Shown here one piece after another: positions 51,078 to 60,703 of a DNA stretch of 64,000 bases (position 1 is its first letter; each line of letters begins with the position of its first letter). Source of the stretch: JAZGGS01 sp963714405 (GTDB taxonomy: Bacteria; Bacteroidota; Ignavibacteria; Ignavibacteriales; Ignavibacteriaceae); assembly GCA_963714405.1 (NCBI GenBank), contig CAVQOH010000002.1:62001-126000 (forward strand). Direction: 5' to 3'. Below the pieces are notes generated by a model. That model ran no database searches, was not told the DNA's origin, and worked only from the letters and a program-made list of their open reading frames with translations. A program made the translations under genes and the position numbers.

Positions 51078-51884
51078 CTATATTGTTGGCCAAAGCCATA
51101 TTGTTAGTTTAACTAAAACCATATCAAATATTAATATTAGTAATGAAGCAACTACCACAGCGCTGGTAGAAGCTCTTCCAACTCCTTCTGTACCATTAGT
51201 TGCCGTATACCCCTTGAAAGCTCCTACGAGTCCAACAATGTAACCAAATACAAAAGTTTTAGAAATTCCGGGGATCGCATCTCCAAATTCAACGGAAACA
51301 ATAACTTTACCAAGGTAATAATCCCATGTCATATTCTGAACTAATACAACTGCAATATATGCTCCAATTAGTGCTATAAAAATAACATACACAGTTAGAA
51401 TAGGAAGTATAAAAGTAGTTGCAAAAATTCTTGTAACTACTAAATATCTAAAAGGATTTACACCAGAAACTTCCATAGCATCAATCTGCTCTGTAACACG
51501 CATAGAACCAAGTTCTGCTCCAATTCCCGAACTTACTCTCCCTGCAAAGATTAATGCAGTAATCACTGGTCCAAGTTCTCTTACAATTGATATCCCTACC
51601 GAACCGGGCAGAAATGCTTCCGCCCCAAATCGAAGAAGAACAGGATGAAGCTGCATAGCAATTACAAATCCAAGAATAAAGCCTGTAACACCTACAATGG
51701 GTAATGTTAGCATACCTAGTTCAATCATATGTTTTCTTATTTGATCAGCTTCATATGGAGGTAGAAAAATTTCTTTTAAAAATTTAATTGAAAAAGATGT
51801 AAGACCACCAATCATTTCAAAAAAATTGGTTAGTCTTTTAGACGAAGTTTCAAAAAATTTATTTAATGTTGATTGATTGTTCAT
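51078..51884 (-). CDS. mlaE: Phospholipid ABC transporter permease MlaE
   Basis: Permease of the Mla complex (268 residues, five to six hydrophobic segments). Landmarks: GFILGFVIAMQLHPVLLRFG, then ELGPVITALIFAGRVSSGIG and AELGSMRVTEQIDAMEVSGV, a conserved cytoplasmic loop of MlaE/TGD1 proteins, followed by ATTFILPILTVYVIFIALIG. First gene of the mlaEFD run; the divergent TRAP binding-protein gene starts 197 bases away and the gap holds a candidate -7 element (TATTTTTG on the minus strand at 51940-51947). Confidence 0.94.
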   Translation of the reverse strand: MNNQSTLNKFFETSSKRLTNFFEMIGGLTSFSIKFLKEIFLPPYEADQIRKHMIELGMLTLPIVGVTGFILGFVIAMQLHPVLLRFGAEAFLPGSVGISIVRELGPVITALIFAGRVSSGIGAELGSMRVTEQIDAMEVSGVNPFRYLVVTRIFATTFILPILTVYVIFIALIGAYIAVVLVQNMTWDYYLGKVIVSVEFGDAIPGISKTFVFGYIVGLVGAFKGYTATNGTEGVGRASTSAVVVASLLILIFDMVLVKLTIWLWPTI

Positions 51885-52081
51885 CAGGATGAGAAAAAAA
51901 TGTTATTCATTTATGAGAATCAAAAGCACATAATAATAACAAAAATAGGCAAAATGATTATTAATATAAATTAGTTAATTTTTACTGCAAGGAAGCAAAT
52001 TTTAATTATTTCTATTATAAATATTTTCAATTATTTGATAACTTGGTTGTACAACTCTGTATACTTTTATAAAGGACAATT

Positions 52082-53179
52082 ATGAAGGATTTTAAGAGAA
52101 GAGATTTCATCAAAACAGCTTCTATTGCTGCTGCTGGTACTATAGCATTAGGGGGTTGTAAAAATGAAAAAGAAGATAAAGTAATACCACTTATCAATAC
52201 ATCTAAATTATATAATTGGAAAATGGTTACATCATGGCCACCACAATTCCCAATACTTGGTGAATATGCAGAAAATACTGCAAAATGGATCGAGCAGATG
52301 TCTTCAGGAAGATTAAAAATACATGTTTATGGTGGAGGAGAACTAGTACCAGCACTTGAAGTTTTTGATGCTGTTTCGCAAGGAGTTGCTGAAATGGGAC
52401 ACAGTGCATCATACTACTGGGCAGGTAAAGCACCCGCATCACAGCTTTTTGCCAGCGTTCCATTTGGTATGAACACTTATCAACAGAATGCATGGCTTTA
52501 TTACGGAGGTGGTTTGACGCACTGGGAGAAACTATATGAACAATTTAATCTTCTTCCCTTTCCCGGTGGTAATACCGGTGGACAAATGGGAGGATGGTTT
52601 AACAGAGAGATAAATTCAACTGATGATTTAAACGGTTTGAAAATCAGAATGCCGGGATTAGGCGGAAAAGTTATTACAAAAGCAGGTGCAACATCAGTAC
52701 TTTCTCCCGGTGGTGAACTTTACACCAATTTGGAAAGAGGTGTAATTGACGCCCTCGAATGGATTTGCCCATATCATGATTATTTAATGGGCTTCAATAA
52801 AATTGCCAAATATTACTATTACCCGGGTTGGCATGAACCAACAGCAACACTAGAACTAATGGTAAATAAATCCGCTTACGAGGAACTTCCTGATGACCTT
52901 CAACAAATAATTAAAATTGCTGCCGGCGCTGCAAATACAATGATGCTTGCTTCCTTCAATGCTAAGAACGCAGAGTATTTTATTAAAATGAAGAATGAAA
53001 ATGTTGACTTCAGAGAATTTCCAAAAGAAGTATTAAATCGTTTACAGGAATTGACCATAGAAGTGATTAACGAAATGATAGAAGATGATCTGATGAGTAA
53101 AAAAATCTATCAGTCATACGCTAAATTTCATGCGGAAGTAGGCGGTTGGAGTGCAATTTCTGAAAGGAATTATACTTAA
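52082..53179 (+). CDS. TRAP-transporter substrate-binding protein (TakP-like), Tat lipoprotein
   Basis: The 365-residue periplasmic receptor has a twin-arginine signal (FKRRDFIKTASIAAAGTIAL) ending GGCK, a lipobox, so it is likely exported folded and lipid-anchored. The core carries TSWPPQFPILGEYAENTAKW, GQMGGWFNREINSTDDL, GLKIRMPGLGGKV and GVIDALEWICPYHD. The EW pair in DALEW resembles the cation/2-oxoacid-binding residues of TakP, suggesting a 2-oxo acid ligand (inference). It is convergent with its likely permease genes dctQ and dctM, separated by a pseudogene. Confidence 0.9.
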   Translation: MKDFKRRDFIKTASIAAAGTIALGGCKNEKEDKVIPLINTSKLYNWKMVTSWPPQFPILGEYAENTAKWIEQMSSGRLKIHVYGGGELVPALEVFDAVSQGVAEMGHSASYYWAGKAPASQLFASVPFGMNTYQQNAWLYYGGGLTHWEKLYEQFNLLPFPGGNTGGQMGGWFNREINSTDDLNGLKIRMPGLGGKVITKAGATSVLSPGGELYTNLERGVIDALEWICPYHDYLMGFNKIAKYYYYPGWHEPTATLELMVNKSAYEELPDDLQQIIKIAAGAANTMMLASFNAKNAEYFIKMKNENVDFREFPKEVLNRLQELTIEVINEMIEDDLMSKKIYQSYAKFHAEVGGWSAISERNYT

Positions 53180-53269
53180 TTATTTCTTTTGTAAAACTAT
53201 TAAAATATTGGAACGGAATCTATTTAGGAATTTAATTTTTGTAAAGGCATGAAAAATTAAAAAAAGTCA

Positions 53270-53870
53270 TTTTCTGGTTGAGTTTAGGTCAGAAATGTAG
53301 ATGAAACTCTTGAGGTGGAATTTATTTTTATCTTTTTCAAATGCACTTTTAGTATTTAGCTTGTGATACGTAGGGGAAATATCTTTTTCGGATACTTTAT
53401 ATAAAAATTTAATAATTCTATTCTTAATATTTCTCGGGACTAGCCTGGGCATTTGTATTATTGGACTAAAAAAAATTGTAGTGAGAATTATTATAAATCC
53501 TTCGTTTTTTAAATCTCTCTCCATCTCCGATATATGGATCCACACTTTCAAAATGTTCAACAACAAATCTAAAAGTTAAAAGATCTACAGATGCTGACCG
53601 GAGGGATAAGAATTTAAGATCGCCATTAATAAAATTTTCTTACGAATTTGTGGTATTATTTTATCAATACCTGTTGCTAGTTCAGCATCATTTTCATTCT
53701 ATTCTGTCATCAAGCCATTTCCACAACCACAGTCTACTCAAACCGTTACCTCACTCAGCTTTTGAAGCACATTATCGCAGTAGAGTTCTCATCTGTGCTT
53801 ATATTCACTATCAATTAATTTAATCAGATTATTTGACCGCTCTTTATTATTCAATCTAGTAATTCCACAA
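53270..53870 (-). pseudogene. Decayed SAM-dependent methyltransferase
   Basis: The 700-base gap between the TRAP genes contains no intact gene but holds a relic read on the minus strand. In order: NNKERSNNLIKLIDSEYKH, then ELYCDNVLQKLSEVTV, then the SAM-binding motif I VDCGCGNGLMT near 53730, NENDAELATGID, DLLTFRFVVEHF (the EH motif), and the last part EMERDLKNEGFIIILTT, FFSPIIQMPRLVP and SEKDISPTYHKLNT. These fall in different frames separated by stops and shifts, for example an in-frame TGA just before motif I. A 99-residue open stretch (53267-53566) is only its last piece. Confidence 0.7.
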
Positions 53871-53881
53871 TATCCAACATA

Positions 53882-55207
53882 TTAAAAGGCACCAAACATT
53901 TTAGGTAAAAAAAGTGCAATTTCGGGAAAAATTATAATCAGTAAAACAGCAATTAACTGAAAAGCTACATATGGAATTACACCCTTATACAGATGTGATG
54001 TTGTAACTTCTAATGGTGCTACTCCCTTCAAATAGAAAATGGAAAAACCAAATGGTGGTGTTAAAAATGAGGTTTGAAGATTCATGGCAATTAAAATCCC
54101 CACCCATAAAAGATCAATATTCATACTTACAAAAATTGGTGAGATAATTGGAACAACGATAAAAGTTATTTCAATAAAATCAATAAAGAATCCACAAATA
54201 AAAATTACAAACATTGAAATGGCAAGAAACTGGTTTGGCTCAAGATTAGATGATAATATTAATTCTGATATATAACGATCTCCATGTAAACCTCTGAATA
54301 CCAATCCAAAGGCGGCAGCTCCAACAAGAATCATAAAAACCATACTTGTAATGGAAGTTGTTTTTAACATTACTGCTTTTAATTTCTCAACTGAAAATCT
54401 TCCCTTAATTATTGTAAGAACAACTGCTCCAAGAGCACCAATTGCCGCAGCTTCTGTAGGTGATGCAATTCCAGCAAAAATGGATCCTAAAACTGCTGTA
54501 ATTAGAATGAATGGGAGGATAAAAGCTGTAACAATACGTTTTACTTTTGAATATCCTCTAAATTTAATAAGCTCTTCAGCAGGCATTGCCGGGCAGGATT
54601 TTGGTTTAGCAATCGTTAGAAAAATAATCCAGGTTAGAAAAAGAAGAACAAGTAAAATACCAGGTAATACGGCTGCAATAAAAAGATCACCTACGGGAAT
54701 ATTTAGTACGCTTCCTAACAAAACAAGAATTATACTTGGTGGAATGATTTGACCCAATGTACCGGAAGCCATAATAATTCCTGATGAAGTTTTACTATCA
54801 TACCCTCTTTTCAGCATTACGGGTAAACTTAAAACTCCCATTGTTACAACTGTTGCGCCGACAATTCCGGTTGAAGCACCGAGCATTGCACCAACTATTA
54901 AAACAGATACAGCTAAACCTCCGCGAAGTTTTCCAAACAGCAAAGCCATCGTCTCAAGCAATTCTTCCGCAAGACCTGATTTTTCCAGCATTACACCCAT
55001 AAAAATAAAGAGGGGAACTGCGATGAGCACATAGTTAGACATTATTCCCCAAATCCTTAAAGGAAGAAGATTAAAATATTCTGTGCCAAATATGATAACA
55101 CCAAATATTATTGAAATTCCACCTAATGTAAATGAAACGGGATACCCAAGAAGCAGAGATAATAAAACTGCAACAAAAAAGAGTATAGGTATAATTTCCA
55201 TACTCAA
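53882..55207 (-). CDS. dctM: TRAP-transporter large permease DctM
   Basis: The 441-residue, roughly 12-helix DctM subunit drives Na+-coupled uptake of organic acids. Landmarks: LLGYPVSFTLGGISIIFG, VPLFIFMGVMLEKSGLAEEL, GASTGIVGATVVTMGVLSLP, SGIIMASGTLGQIIPPSIIL and PTEAAAIGALGAVVL, all typical of the family. Its start overlaps the end of dctQ by four bases. The binding protein lies beyond a pseudogene on the other strand. Confidence 0.94.
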   Translation of the reverse strand: MSMEIIPILFFVAVLLSLLLGYPVSFTLGGISIIFGVIIFGTEYFNLLPLRIWGIMSNYVLIAVPLFIFMGVMLEKSGLAEELLETMALLFGKLRGGLAVSVLIVGAMLGASTGIVGATVVTMGVLSLPVMLKRGYDSKTSSGIIMASGTLGQIIPPSIILVLLGSVLNIPVGDLFIAAVLPGILLVLLFLTWIIFLTIAKPKSCPAMPAEELIKFRGYSKVKRIVTAFILPFILITAVLGSIFAGIASPTEAAAIGALGAVVLTIIKGRFSVEKLKAVMLKTTSITSMVFMILVGAAAFGLVFRGLHGDRYISELILSSNLEPNQFLAISMFVIFICGFFIDFIEITFIVVPIISPIFVSMNIDLLWVGILIAMNLQTSFLTPPFGFSIFYLKGVAPLEVTTSHLYKGVIPYVAFQLIAVLLIIIFPEIALFLPKMFGAF

Positions 55208-55734
55208 TATTCACTCCCTTTCATTGCATCTTTATCTTTTAATAACATAAATGATTTGAAAACAACTGAGACTCCCTGTAGAAGAAGCAAGAAAAAAGAA
55301 ATGGGAATAATTGCTTTAAGAATGTATCTCGCTGGTAATCCCCCTGCATCGGGTGATATTTCTTTAACTTTAAATGAAATTGAAACAAAATTTTCTGTTG
55401 AAAGAATTATGATAACACAAAATGGAATGAGGAAAAAAAGTGAACCAATTAAATTGATCCATGCTTTTTGCTTTGGAGAAAATCTTGTATAGAACACATC
55501 AACTCTAACATGATCATCGATTTTTAAAGTGTAACCTGCAGCAAGTAAAAATATAATTGCGAAAATGTGCCATTCAAGTTCCTGCAGTGCAACGCTGCTG
55601 GAATTAAATAAATAACGAACAATTACATCATAGCTTACAACAATTACCAACAAAAAGGTAAGCCAGGAAGCAGTTTTACCGATTAATTCATTACTTGAAT
55701 CAATAATTTTTATACAGCTCTTTATAAATTTCAT
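55204..55734 (-). CDS. dctQ: TRAP-transporter small permease DctQ
   Basis: The 176-residue small subunit, four membrane helices, carries the DctQ signature VRYLFNSSSVALQELEWHIF and the loop HVRVDVFYTRFSPKQKAWIN. It supports DctM and docks the binding protein. The gene begins 6 bases after yraN and overlaps dctM by four bases, so the transport genes are co-transcribed with ubiA-like, rnhB and yraN. Confidence 0.9.
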   Translation of the reverse strand: MKFIKSCIKIIDSSNELIGKTASWLTFLLVIVVSYDVIVRYLFNSSSVALQELEWHIFAIIFLLAAGYTLKIDDHVRVDVFYTRFSPKQKAWINLIGSLFFLIPFCVIIILSTENFVSISFKVKEISPDAGGLPARYILKAIIPISFFLLLLQGVSVVFKSFMLLKDKDAMKGSEY

Positions 55735-55740
55735 TAGCTC

Positions 55741-56109
55741 CTACATAAATGCATTTTCATAATGATTTATAATTGGTTTCCCTTTTTCGTTTAATAATAT
55801 TGTGATAACATCAAACCTGCATTCCAACTCAATTATTTCTTTATCAAAAAGATAAAGCTCGGAAATTTTTTTTATTTGCTTCTGCTTGTTTTTTGTAATT
55901 GCATATTCCGGTGCACCATATTCAAGATTTTGTCTTGCCTTAACTTCAATGAAAACCGTATAACCATCTTTTGGATCTTTAGCAACAATATCAATCTCTC
56001 CATGGCTATACCTGTAGTTGCGCTCTAATATTTCGTAACCTTTTCCTAACAACAATTCTACAGCAAGTGCTTCACCCCTTTCACCTAATTCTTTATTGCT
56101 TAATCTCAT
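55741..56109 (-). CDS. yraN: YraN family protein (UPF0102)
   Basis: A 122-residue protein of the UPF0102/YraN family, a small predicted nuclease fold. Landmarks: LGERGEALAVELLLGKGYEI, NYRYSHGEIDIVAKD, VFIEVKARQNLEYGAP: the restriction-endonuclease-like D-E-K arrangement (E in GEID, E and K in EVKAR). Standard length. It directly follows rnhB (one base between) as in many bacteria. Confidence 0.93.
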   Translation of the reverse strand: MRLSNKELGERGEALAVELLLGKGYEILERNYRYSHGEIDIVAKDPKDGYTVFIEVKARQNLEYGAPEYAITKNKQKQIKKISELYLFDKEIIELECRFDVITILLNEKGKPIINHYENAFM

Positions 56110-56110
56110 A

Positions 56111-56746
56111 TCATATCACCACATCTGCATTTTCCAGTAATTCATTTTCAATTTCTTTGTACAAATTTTTTAAAAAAGTTTTTCTATGTAATGGAGATGC
56201 ACCATGAAGTTTAATCGATTCCCTATGTTGTTTAGTAGCATAGCCTTTGTTACTCTCCCACTTGTAAACCGGGTACTCAATTGCATGCTTTTTCATTATT
56301 CTATCTCTTGTAACTTTTGCTATAATTGATGCAGCGGCAATTACAAAAGATTTTTCATCACCTTTAACCACTGGAATAGCAGGTACTTTGTAATCAAACT
56401 TATGATTCCCATCAATTAAAATTAGATCCGGTTGATTTGTTAAAGCTTCCAATGATTGTTTCATGGCAAGAAGTGAAGCATTAAGAATATTTATTTCATC
56501 GATTATTTCTTGAGAAACAACTGAAAAGGAGTATGCGGATGCTTTAATAATAATCTCTTCAAATAGTTCTTCTCTTTGCTTTTCACTCAATTTTTTTGAA
56601 TCGTTTACACCTTCAATGTTTGTTTCTTTTGAAAATATAACTGCGGCAGCTACAACAGGTCCTGCAAGCGGTCCTCTTCCAGCTTCATCTACTCCAGCAA
56701 TTAGTTTTATATTTTTGTTTAGGAATTTGTTATCAAAATTTTTCAT
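56111..56746 (-). CDS. rnhB: Ribonuclease HII
   Basis: RNase HII removes RNA primers and misincorporated ribonucleotides from DNA. The 211-residue protein has the metal-site sequence GVDEAGRGPLAGPVVAAAV at residues about 18-36, LILIDGNHKFD with the third Asp, and AAASIIAKVTRDRIM, all conserved. It starts inside the end of the ubiA-like gene and is followed by yraN. Confidence 0.96.
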   Translation of the reverse strand: MKNFDNKFLNKNIKLIAGVDEAGRGPLAGPVVAAAVIFSKETNIEGVNDSKKLSEKQREELFEEIIIKASAYSFSVVSQEIIDEINILNASLLAMKQSLEALTNQPDLILIDGNHKFDYKVPAIPVVKGDEKSFVIAAASIIAKVTRDRIMKKHAIEYPVYKWESNKGYATKQHRESIKLHGASPLHRKTFLKNLYKEIENELLENADVVI

Positions 56747-57582
56747 ATACCAAGTACAATTGCGATTATCCCGATAAACATATTTAATTTTAAGATAGCA
56801 CTAATTTTATTAAACCTGGAATGAGATTGCTCATTAAAAAGAATTTTCAAACTATATATGAGAAGTGGATTTACGATTGCCATAACTAGAATGAAAAATT
56901 CAATATTGTACAAACCTGCTATAAACGGATAAAAGGTTAGAAGAATAAGGACAATTGTGAGTTCAACAATAAGTAAATTTGAACTGCTAATGCCATATTT
57001 ACCAGGAAATGTTACAATACCTTGTTTCAAATCCCCCTCCAGATCCTGCATATCTTTAACAACTTCACGTATTAAGTTTAGCATGAAGGCAAATGCTGCA
57101 GGAATAATTGCTGCGAACGGATTATTAACAGCTATTCCTCCATAAATAAAAACCAATCCTGTTAAAATTGAAACGATGATGTTACCGAGTAGCGGAATTT
57201 TCTTGAATTTATGTGAATAGAAATACAACACAATCGTTACTGCAATTACCATTAGAAAAGCATAAACATTGATAAACCAGGAGAACAAAAGAGATACTAA
57301 TATAAATACCCGGTATTCAATTAATGCTTGCTTAGCACTGATATTATTAGCGGCTAAAGGTCTTGCCGGATGGTTTATTTTGTCTGTTTCCGTATCTTTT
57401 ATATCGTTTAGTATGTTTCCGGCTCCTAATGTAAAGGATGCTGAAATAGCAGCAAGTATAATTTTATATACCTGATAATTTTCCTCAACACAAATAGCTG
57501 CAGCTACAATTACGGAAAAGAAAGTAATTATGAAATTAGCAGGACGGATAATTTTAATAAAACTTTTTATAACTAAATTCAC
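56743..57582 (-). CDS. UbiA-family prenyltransferase (DGGGP-synthase-like)
   Basis: A 279-residue membrane prenyltransferase with eight or nine helices. The first Asp-rich motif is NDIKDTETDKINHPARPLAA near residue 62 and the second DMQDLEGDLKQGIVTFPGKY near residue 177. The N-terminal layout and the NHPARPLA stretch resemble geranylgeranylglycerol-phosphate geranylgeranyltransferase-like members found in Bacteroidota; quinone or other lipid acceptors remain possible. Coupled to rnhB by overlap. Confidence 0.85.
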   Translation of the reverse strand: MNLVIKSFIKIIRPANFIITFFSVIVAAAICVEENYQVYKIILAAISASFTLGAGNILNDIKDTETDKINHPARPLAANNISAKQALIEYRVFILVSLLFSWFINVYAFLMVIAVTIVLYFYSHKFKKIPLLGNIIVSILTGLVFIYGGIAVNNPFAAIIPAAFAFMLNLIREVVKDMQDLEGDLKQGIVTFPGKYGISSSNLLIVELTIVLILLTFYPFIAGLYNIEFFILVMAIVNPLLIYSLKILFNEQSHSRFNKISAILKLNMFIGIIAIVLGI

Positions 57583-57672
57583 ATCATTTGGAGAATAATA
57601 ATTGTAAAATTCTTCTACCTGAATTTAGCAATCACTAATTCTGTTATCAATTATAAATTTTGTTTAAAGCGA

Positions 57673-57882
57673 TTATTTATCAAACTCAATTTCTTTGTGT
57701 GAACCGTCACAAAAAGGTTTATTCTTTGAGGCACCACAACGGCAGAGAGCTGTTTTACCTTCCTTTATGTTTTCCGTTCCATCCTTATCCATTATAAAGA
57801 CAGTTCCTTCAAGTAAATAGGGTCCGCCACTAATAACTTGAATTTTTACTTGTGGATCTTTTGTGTTTTGATTTTCTTCCAT
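57673..57882 (-). CDS. CDGSH iron-sulfur domain protein
   Basis: A 69-residue cytosolic protein with a single CDGSH (mitoNEET-type) domain. The motif CRCGASKNKPFCDGSH has the Cys-x-Cys, Cys and His ligands of the [2Fe-2S] cluster. Its N-terminal half (VQVISGGPYLLEGTVFIMDKD type) is the small beta domain common in these proteins. Redox or electron transfer role; partners not identified. Standalone, between the Omp85 gene and the ubiA-like operon. Confidence 0.92.
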   Translation of the reverse strand: MEENQNTKDPQVKIQVISGGPYLLEGTVFIMDKDGTENIKEGKTALCRCGASKNKPFCDGSHKEIEFDK

Positions 57883-57922
57883 TTTTGTTTTCCTTTTTAA
57901 TTAACAGATAAAATTTTTACAC

Positions 57923-59686
57923 TTAAAATTCATTTACAATTCCAAAATGGAATTTACCATCGCTGAATGATTCACCCTTGGCAATTGCAAAACTTACACC
58001 TAATAAACCAATACCTGTTTCAACTGTTAATCCAACTCCATAACCAAAAATAAAATCTTCTTTCGCAGAAATTTCTCTATCAGGATCAGCTTCTCTGAAA
58101 TAATAACCTGAATCATAAAAAGTAAACGCATAAGATCTTTGAGTAAGCAGTAAACGGTATTCCAGGTTTACCCAGGCAATTCGGGATGCAAGAAATTGTT
58201 CTTCTCTGTAGCCGCGAACGGTTCTTGTACCTCCAAATCTCCATAAATCACTGTCTTCCAAAAAATCCCCACTTAATTCCCTGCCGTTTACAGAAATTGC
58301 AATAATATGTCTTATAAAAATTTCATAAAAACCACCAAAGCTTGCAGTAAGCCGCCGCAGGTTAATTCTTGTTTCAAAACCGGCAGGAATATATTGAGCC
58401 GGACCGTTAATATTTTTTCGGCTGAAAGAGTAGGATGTTTCAAAAATAAAACCACTAGTAGGTGAAAGTGGATCATCACGGATATCAATTTTAAGACTTA
58501 AACCCGTGGTAATCGAAGATGAATTATACACTGTAAATACCGGGATAATTCTTTCGGTTGGGATTACCTCTTCTGAAGATACAAATCCTGCTGCTGAAAT
58601 ATCTTCTGTGGCAAGATATTCCAGGATGCCACCAATTTTACGTTTAACATAAGTTGTATCTTGTATCCGTTGAAACAACTCCGCATTAAAATTAAACGGG
58701 TAACTGAAAAGCCAGGGTTCCAAATATTTTAATTCAAGTTCCTGTGAATTTCTGTCAAGTTTTTGCCAACTAACGGCAGCTGCTCTGCCCGTTCCGAAGA
58801 TATTTCTTAAAGTTACATTAACTAACCCTGTTACATAGCCTTTTTCATCATCATTTCTGGGTGGTATATAACCAATAATTCCATCAAAGTTATTTGTATT
58901 TTTTTCTTTTACATTTATCAGCAGCACTCCGTTATTACCCGAATCAAAATAAAAACTAGGAGCAGGAACAGGATCAAAAAATCTTAGTTTGTTAAGTCGT
59001 TTAGGAAAATCATCAACCTTTTCCTGTGAATAGCTTTCACCGCTTTCAATTCGTAGCTCGCGTATTATTACATAATCTTTGGTTGATGTGTTTCCTTCAA
59101 TTTCTACCCGGTCAATCCTGCTTTCATTGCCCTTTTGTAAACTAAGATGTATATCAGCCAGATGCTCTTCACTTGTAGAATCTTCATATAAGTGTACTGA
59201 TGAAATGGTAAAATTGGCAAACGGAAAGCCGTTGTTTTCAAGTTCTATTAGTAAATTGTTAATATTAGATTCAATTATATTTTTATTAAAAATTTCACCT
59301 TCCAGGAAAGAAAAAGTTGCTTCTGCTTCAGATAAACTTGCTGAATCCGTTGTACTGAGAAAAACATTCTTTACAAATGTTGGAGTATCCTCATTAATAT
59401 TAATTATAATTTCAACTTGCTGGGAATCTTCCAAAAAGATCACCATACTTCCTTCAAAAGTGCAGTTCAAATAACCCATAAGTGTAAGTTGGCCAGAAAT
59501 TCTAGATTTTGCTGAATCAATCAAACCAGCATAGTAGACATTTCCTTTATTCGTTCCGGTGAGGTTTATTATTTCGTTATCACTTAAAAGTGTATTACCG
59601 GTAACTTCCGTATTATTAATTGATTGTGCAGATAAAATGTATGGAATGAAAAAATATAAGAATACTTTTTTAATCAGGTGTATCAT
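57923..59686 (-). CDS. Omp85-family outer-membrane protein (BamA/TamA-like)
   Basis: A 587-residue protein with signal peptide (MIHLIKKVFLYFFIPYILSA), two to three POTRA-type domains (VTGNTLLSDNEIINL; RVEIEGNTSTKDYVIIRELR with SYSQEKVDDFPKRLNKLRFF), and a C-terminal 16-strand barrel. The conserved Omp85 loop appears as RFGGTRTVRGYREEQFLA near residue 490. Shorter than BamA (about 800), so more like TamA or a related insertase. The gene overlaps the end of the PfkB gene by 17 bases and belongs to the cdsA-rimO run. Confidence 0.85.
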   Translation of the reverse strand: MIHLIKKVFLYFFIPYILSAQSINNTEVTGNTLLSDNEIINLTGTNKGNVYYAGLIDSAKSRISGQLTLMGYLNCTFEGSMVIFLEDSQQVEIIININEDTPTFVKNVFLSTTDSASLSEAEATFSFLEGEIFNKNIIESNINNLLIELENNGFPFANFTISSVHLYEDSTSEEHLADIHLSLQKGNESRIDRVEIEGNTSTKDYVIIRELRIESGESYSQEKVDDFPKRLNKLRFFDPVPAPSFYFDSGNNGVLLINVKEKNTNNFDGIIGYIPPRNDDEKGYVTGLVNVTLRNIFGTGRAAAVSWQKLDRNSQELELKYLEPWLFSYPFNFNAELFQRIQDTTYVKRKIGGILEYLATEDISAAGFVSSEEVIPTERIIPVFTVYNSSSITTGLSLKIDIRDDPLSPTSGFIFETSYSFSRKNINGPAQYIPAGFETRINLRRLTASFGGFYEIFIRHIIAISVNGRELSGDFLEDSDLWRFGGTRTVRGYREEQFLASRIAWVNLEYRLLLTQRSYAFTFYDSGYYFREADPDREISAKEDFIFGYGVGLTVETGIGLLGVSFAIAKGESFSDGKFHFGIVNEF

Positions 59687-60635
59687 TAATCAGTTTTACC
59701 TTTTTCCCAATCGCATCTATTTTAATTTTATTTTTATATTTATCAGCTTCTTGAGCAAATACATTACACACATTCAAATCTATTGCATTTGCAATTCCTA
59801 ACGAAGTTGCAAAATTTACCTGCTCAGCAAACGTTAATTGGTGATGCCACCCATAAACAATTCCCGAAGTAAATGCATCGCCACTTCCTGTAGGATCTAT
59901 AACTGCAATTTTAGGTACTGAAATTTTATAATGAAAGTCAAAATTAGAACAGTAGAATGATTTTTCACCATCAGTTAAAAATGCTTGCTTAATACCATTT
60001 GAATAAAGAAAGTCCAGGTATTTTAACTTCTCCTTTACTGTTTTCAATTTTAAATAAAGCGATAACTCGGTTTCTTTTATATTATTATGAATTATAGTTG
60101 GAGAAGCATTTATACAATTTTGAAGATGATCTCCGTAAGTATCACAAACTGAAATTTTCCCATGTTTATTAGCAAGTTTTATCCCTTCAGGAAAAATTGA
60201 ATCTGCATTTTTACAGGGAGAACTTCCAGAAAAAACAATAATCGAAGAATTTAAAATCGTCTTTTCAAGTTTTATTAGAAATTCATCAACTTCATTTTTT
60301 GTGATTTCAGAATTTTTAACAAAGAAATAGTATACGGAAGGTTTACTTTCATCAATAACTACAGCACATCCGCGTGTTTCTGATTTTGTTGTAACAGCTG
60401 AAAAATTAATGCTTTCCTTACTCAGAGAATTACGAAAATCTTTACCGGTGACTCCACCAATAAAAGTAAAAGCAACATTTTGCACATTTAATTTATTTAG
60501 CTGCCGGCTAACGTTTATTCCTTTCCCGCCTGCTTGTAATTTTAAAACCCCGTTCCTGTTTTGTTGTTTAAAGGATACATACTGATAATGATTTCTTCTT
60601 TCCAGCAGAGGATTAATAGTTACAGTTAATACCAT
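59670..60635 (-). CDS. PfkB-family sugar kinase (1-phosphofructokinase-like)
   Basis: A 321-residue PfkB carbohydrate kinase. The N-terminal signature is MVLTVTINPLLERRNHYQYV, with QAGGKGINVSRQL; the C-terminal one, IDPTGSGDAFTSGIVYGW, holds the catalytic Asp. The TVTINPxxER start and GGKGINVS pattern resemble 1-phosphofructokinase, tagatose-6-phosphate kinase and relatives, which phosphorylate sugar phosphates. No fruA-type PTS gene lies nearby, so the substrate is unclear. Confidence 0.82.
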   Translation of the reverse strand: MVLTVTINPLLERRNHYQYVSFKQQNRNGVLKLQAGGKGINVSRQLNKLNVQNVAFTFIGGVTGKDFRNSLSKESINFSAVTTKSETRGCAVVIDESKPSVYYFFVKNSEITKNEVDEFLIKLEKTILNSSIIVFSGSSPCKNADSIFPEGIKLANKHGKISVCDTYGDHLQNCINASPTIIHNNIKETELSLYLKLKTVKEKLKYLDFLYSNGIKQAFLTDGEKSFYCSNFDFHYKISVPKIAVIDPTGSGDAFTSGIVYGWHHQLTFAEQVNFATSLGIANAIDLNVCNVFAQEADKYKNKIKIDAIGKKVKLINDTPD

Positions 60636-60703
60636 TGCATCATTAGCAGATAGTTGGAATTAATAAATGATCCGGCTATACGAAATAATAATATATTTAA
60701 GTT

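Noticed and set aside
53267..53566. 99-aa frame as an intact gene
   Set aside because: It starts in mid-domain and matches only the last third of a methyltransferase; the rest lies upstream in other frames, so it is a pseudogene remnant.
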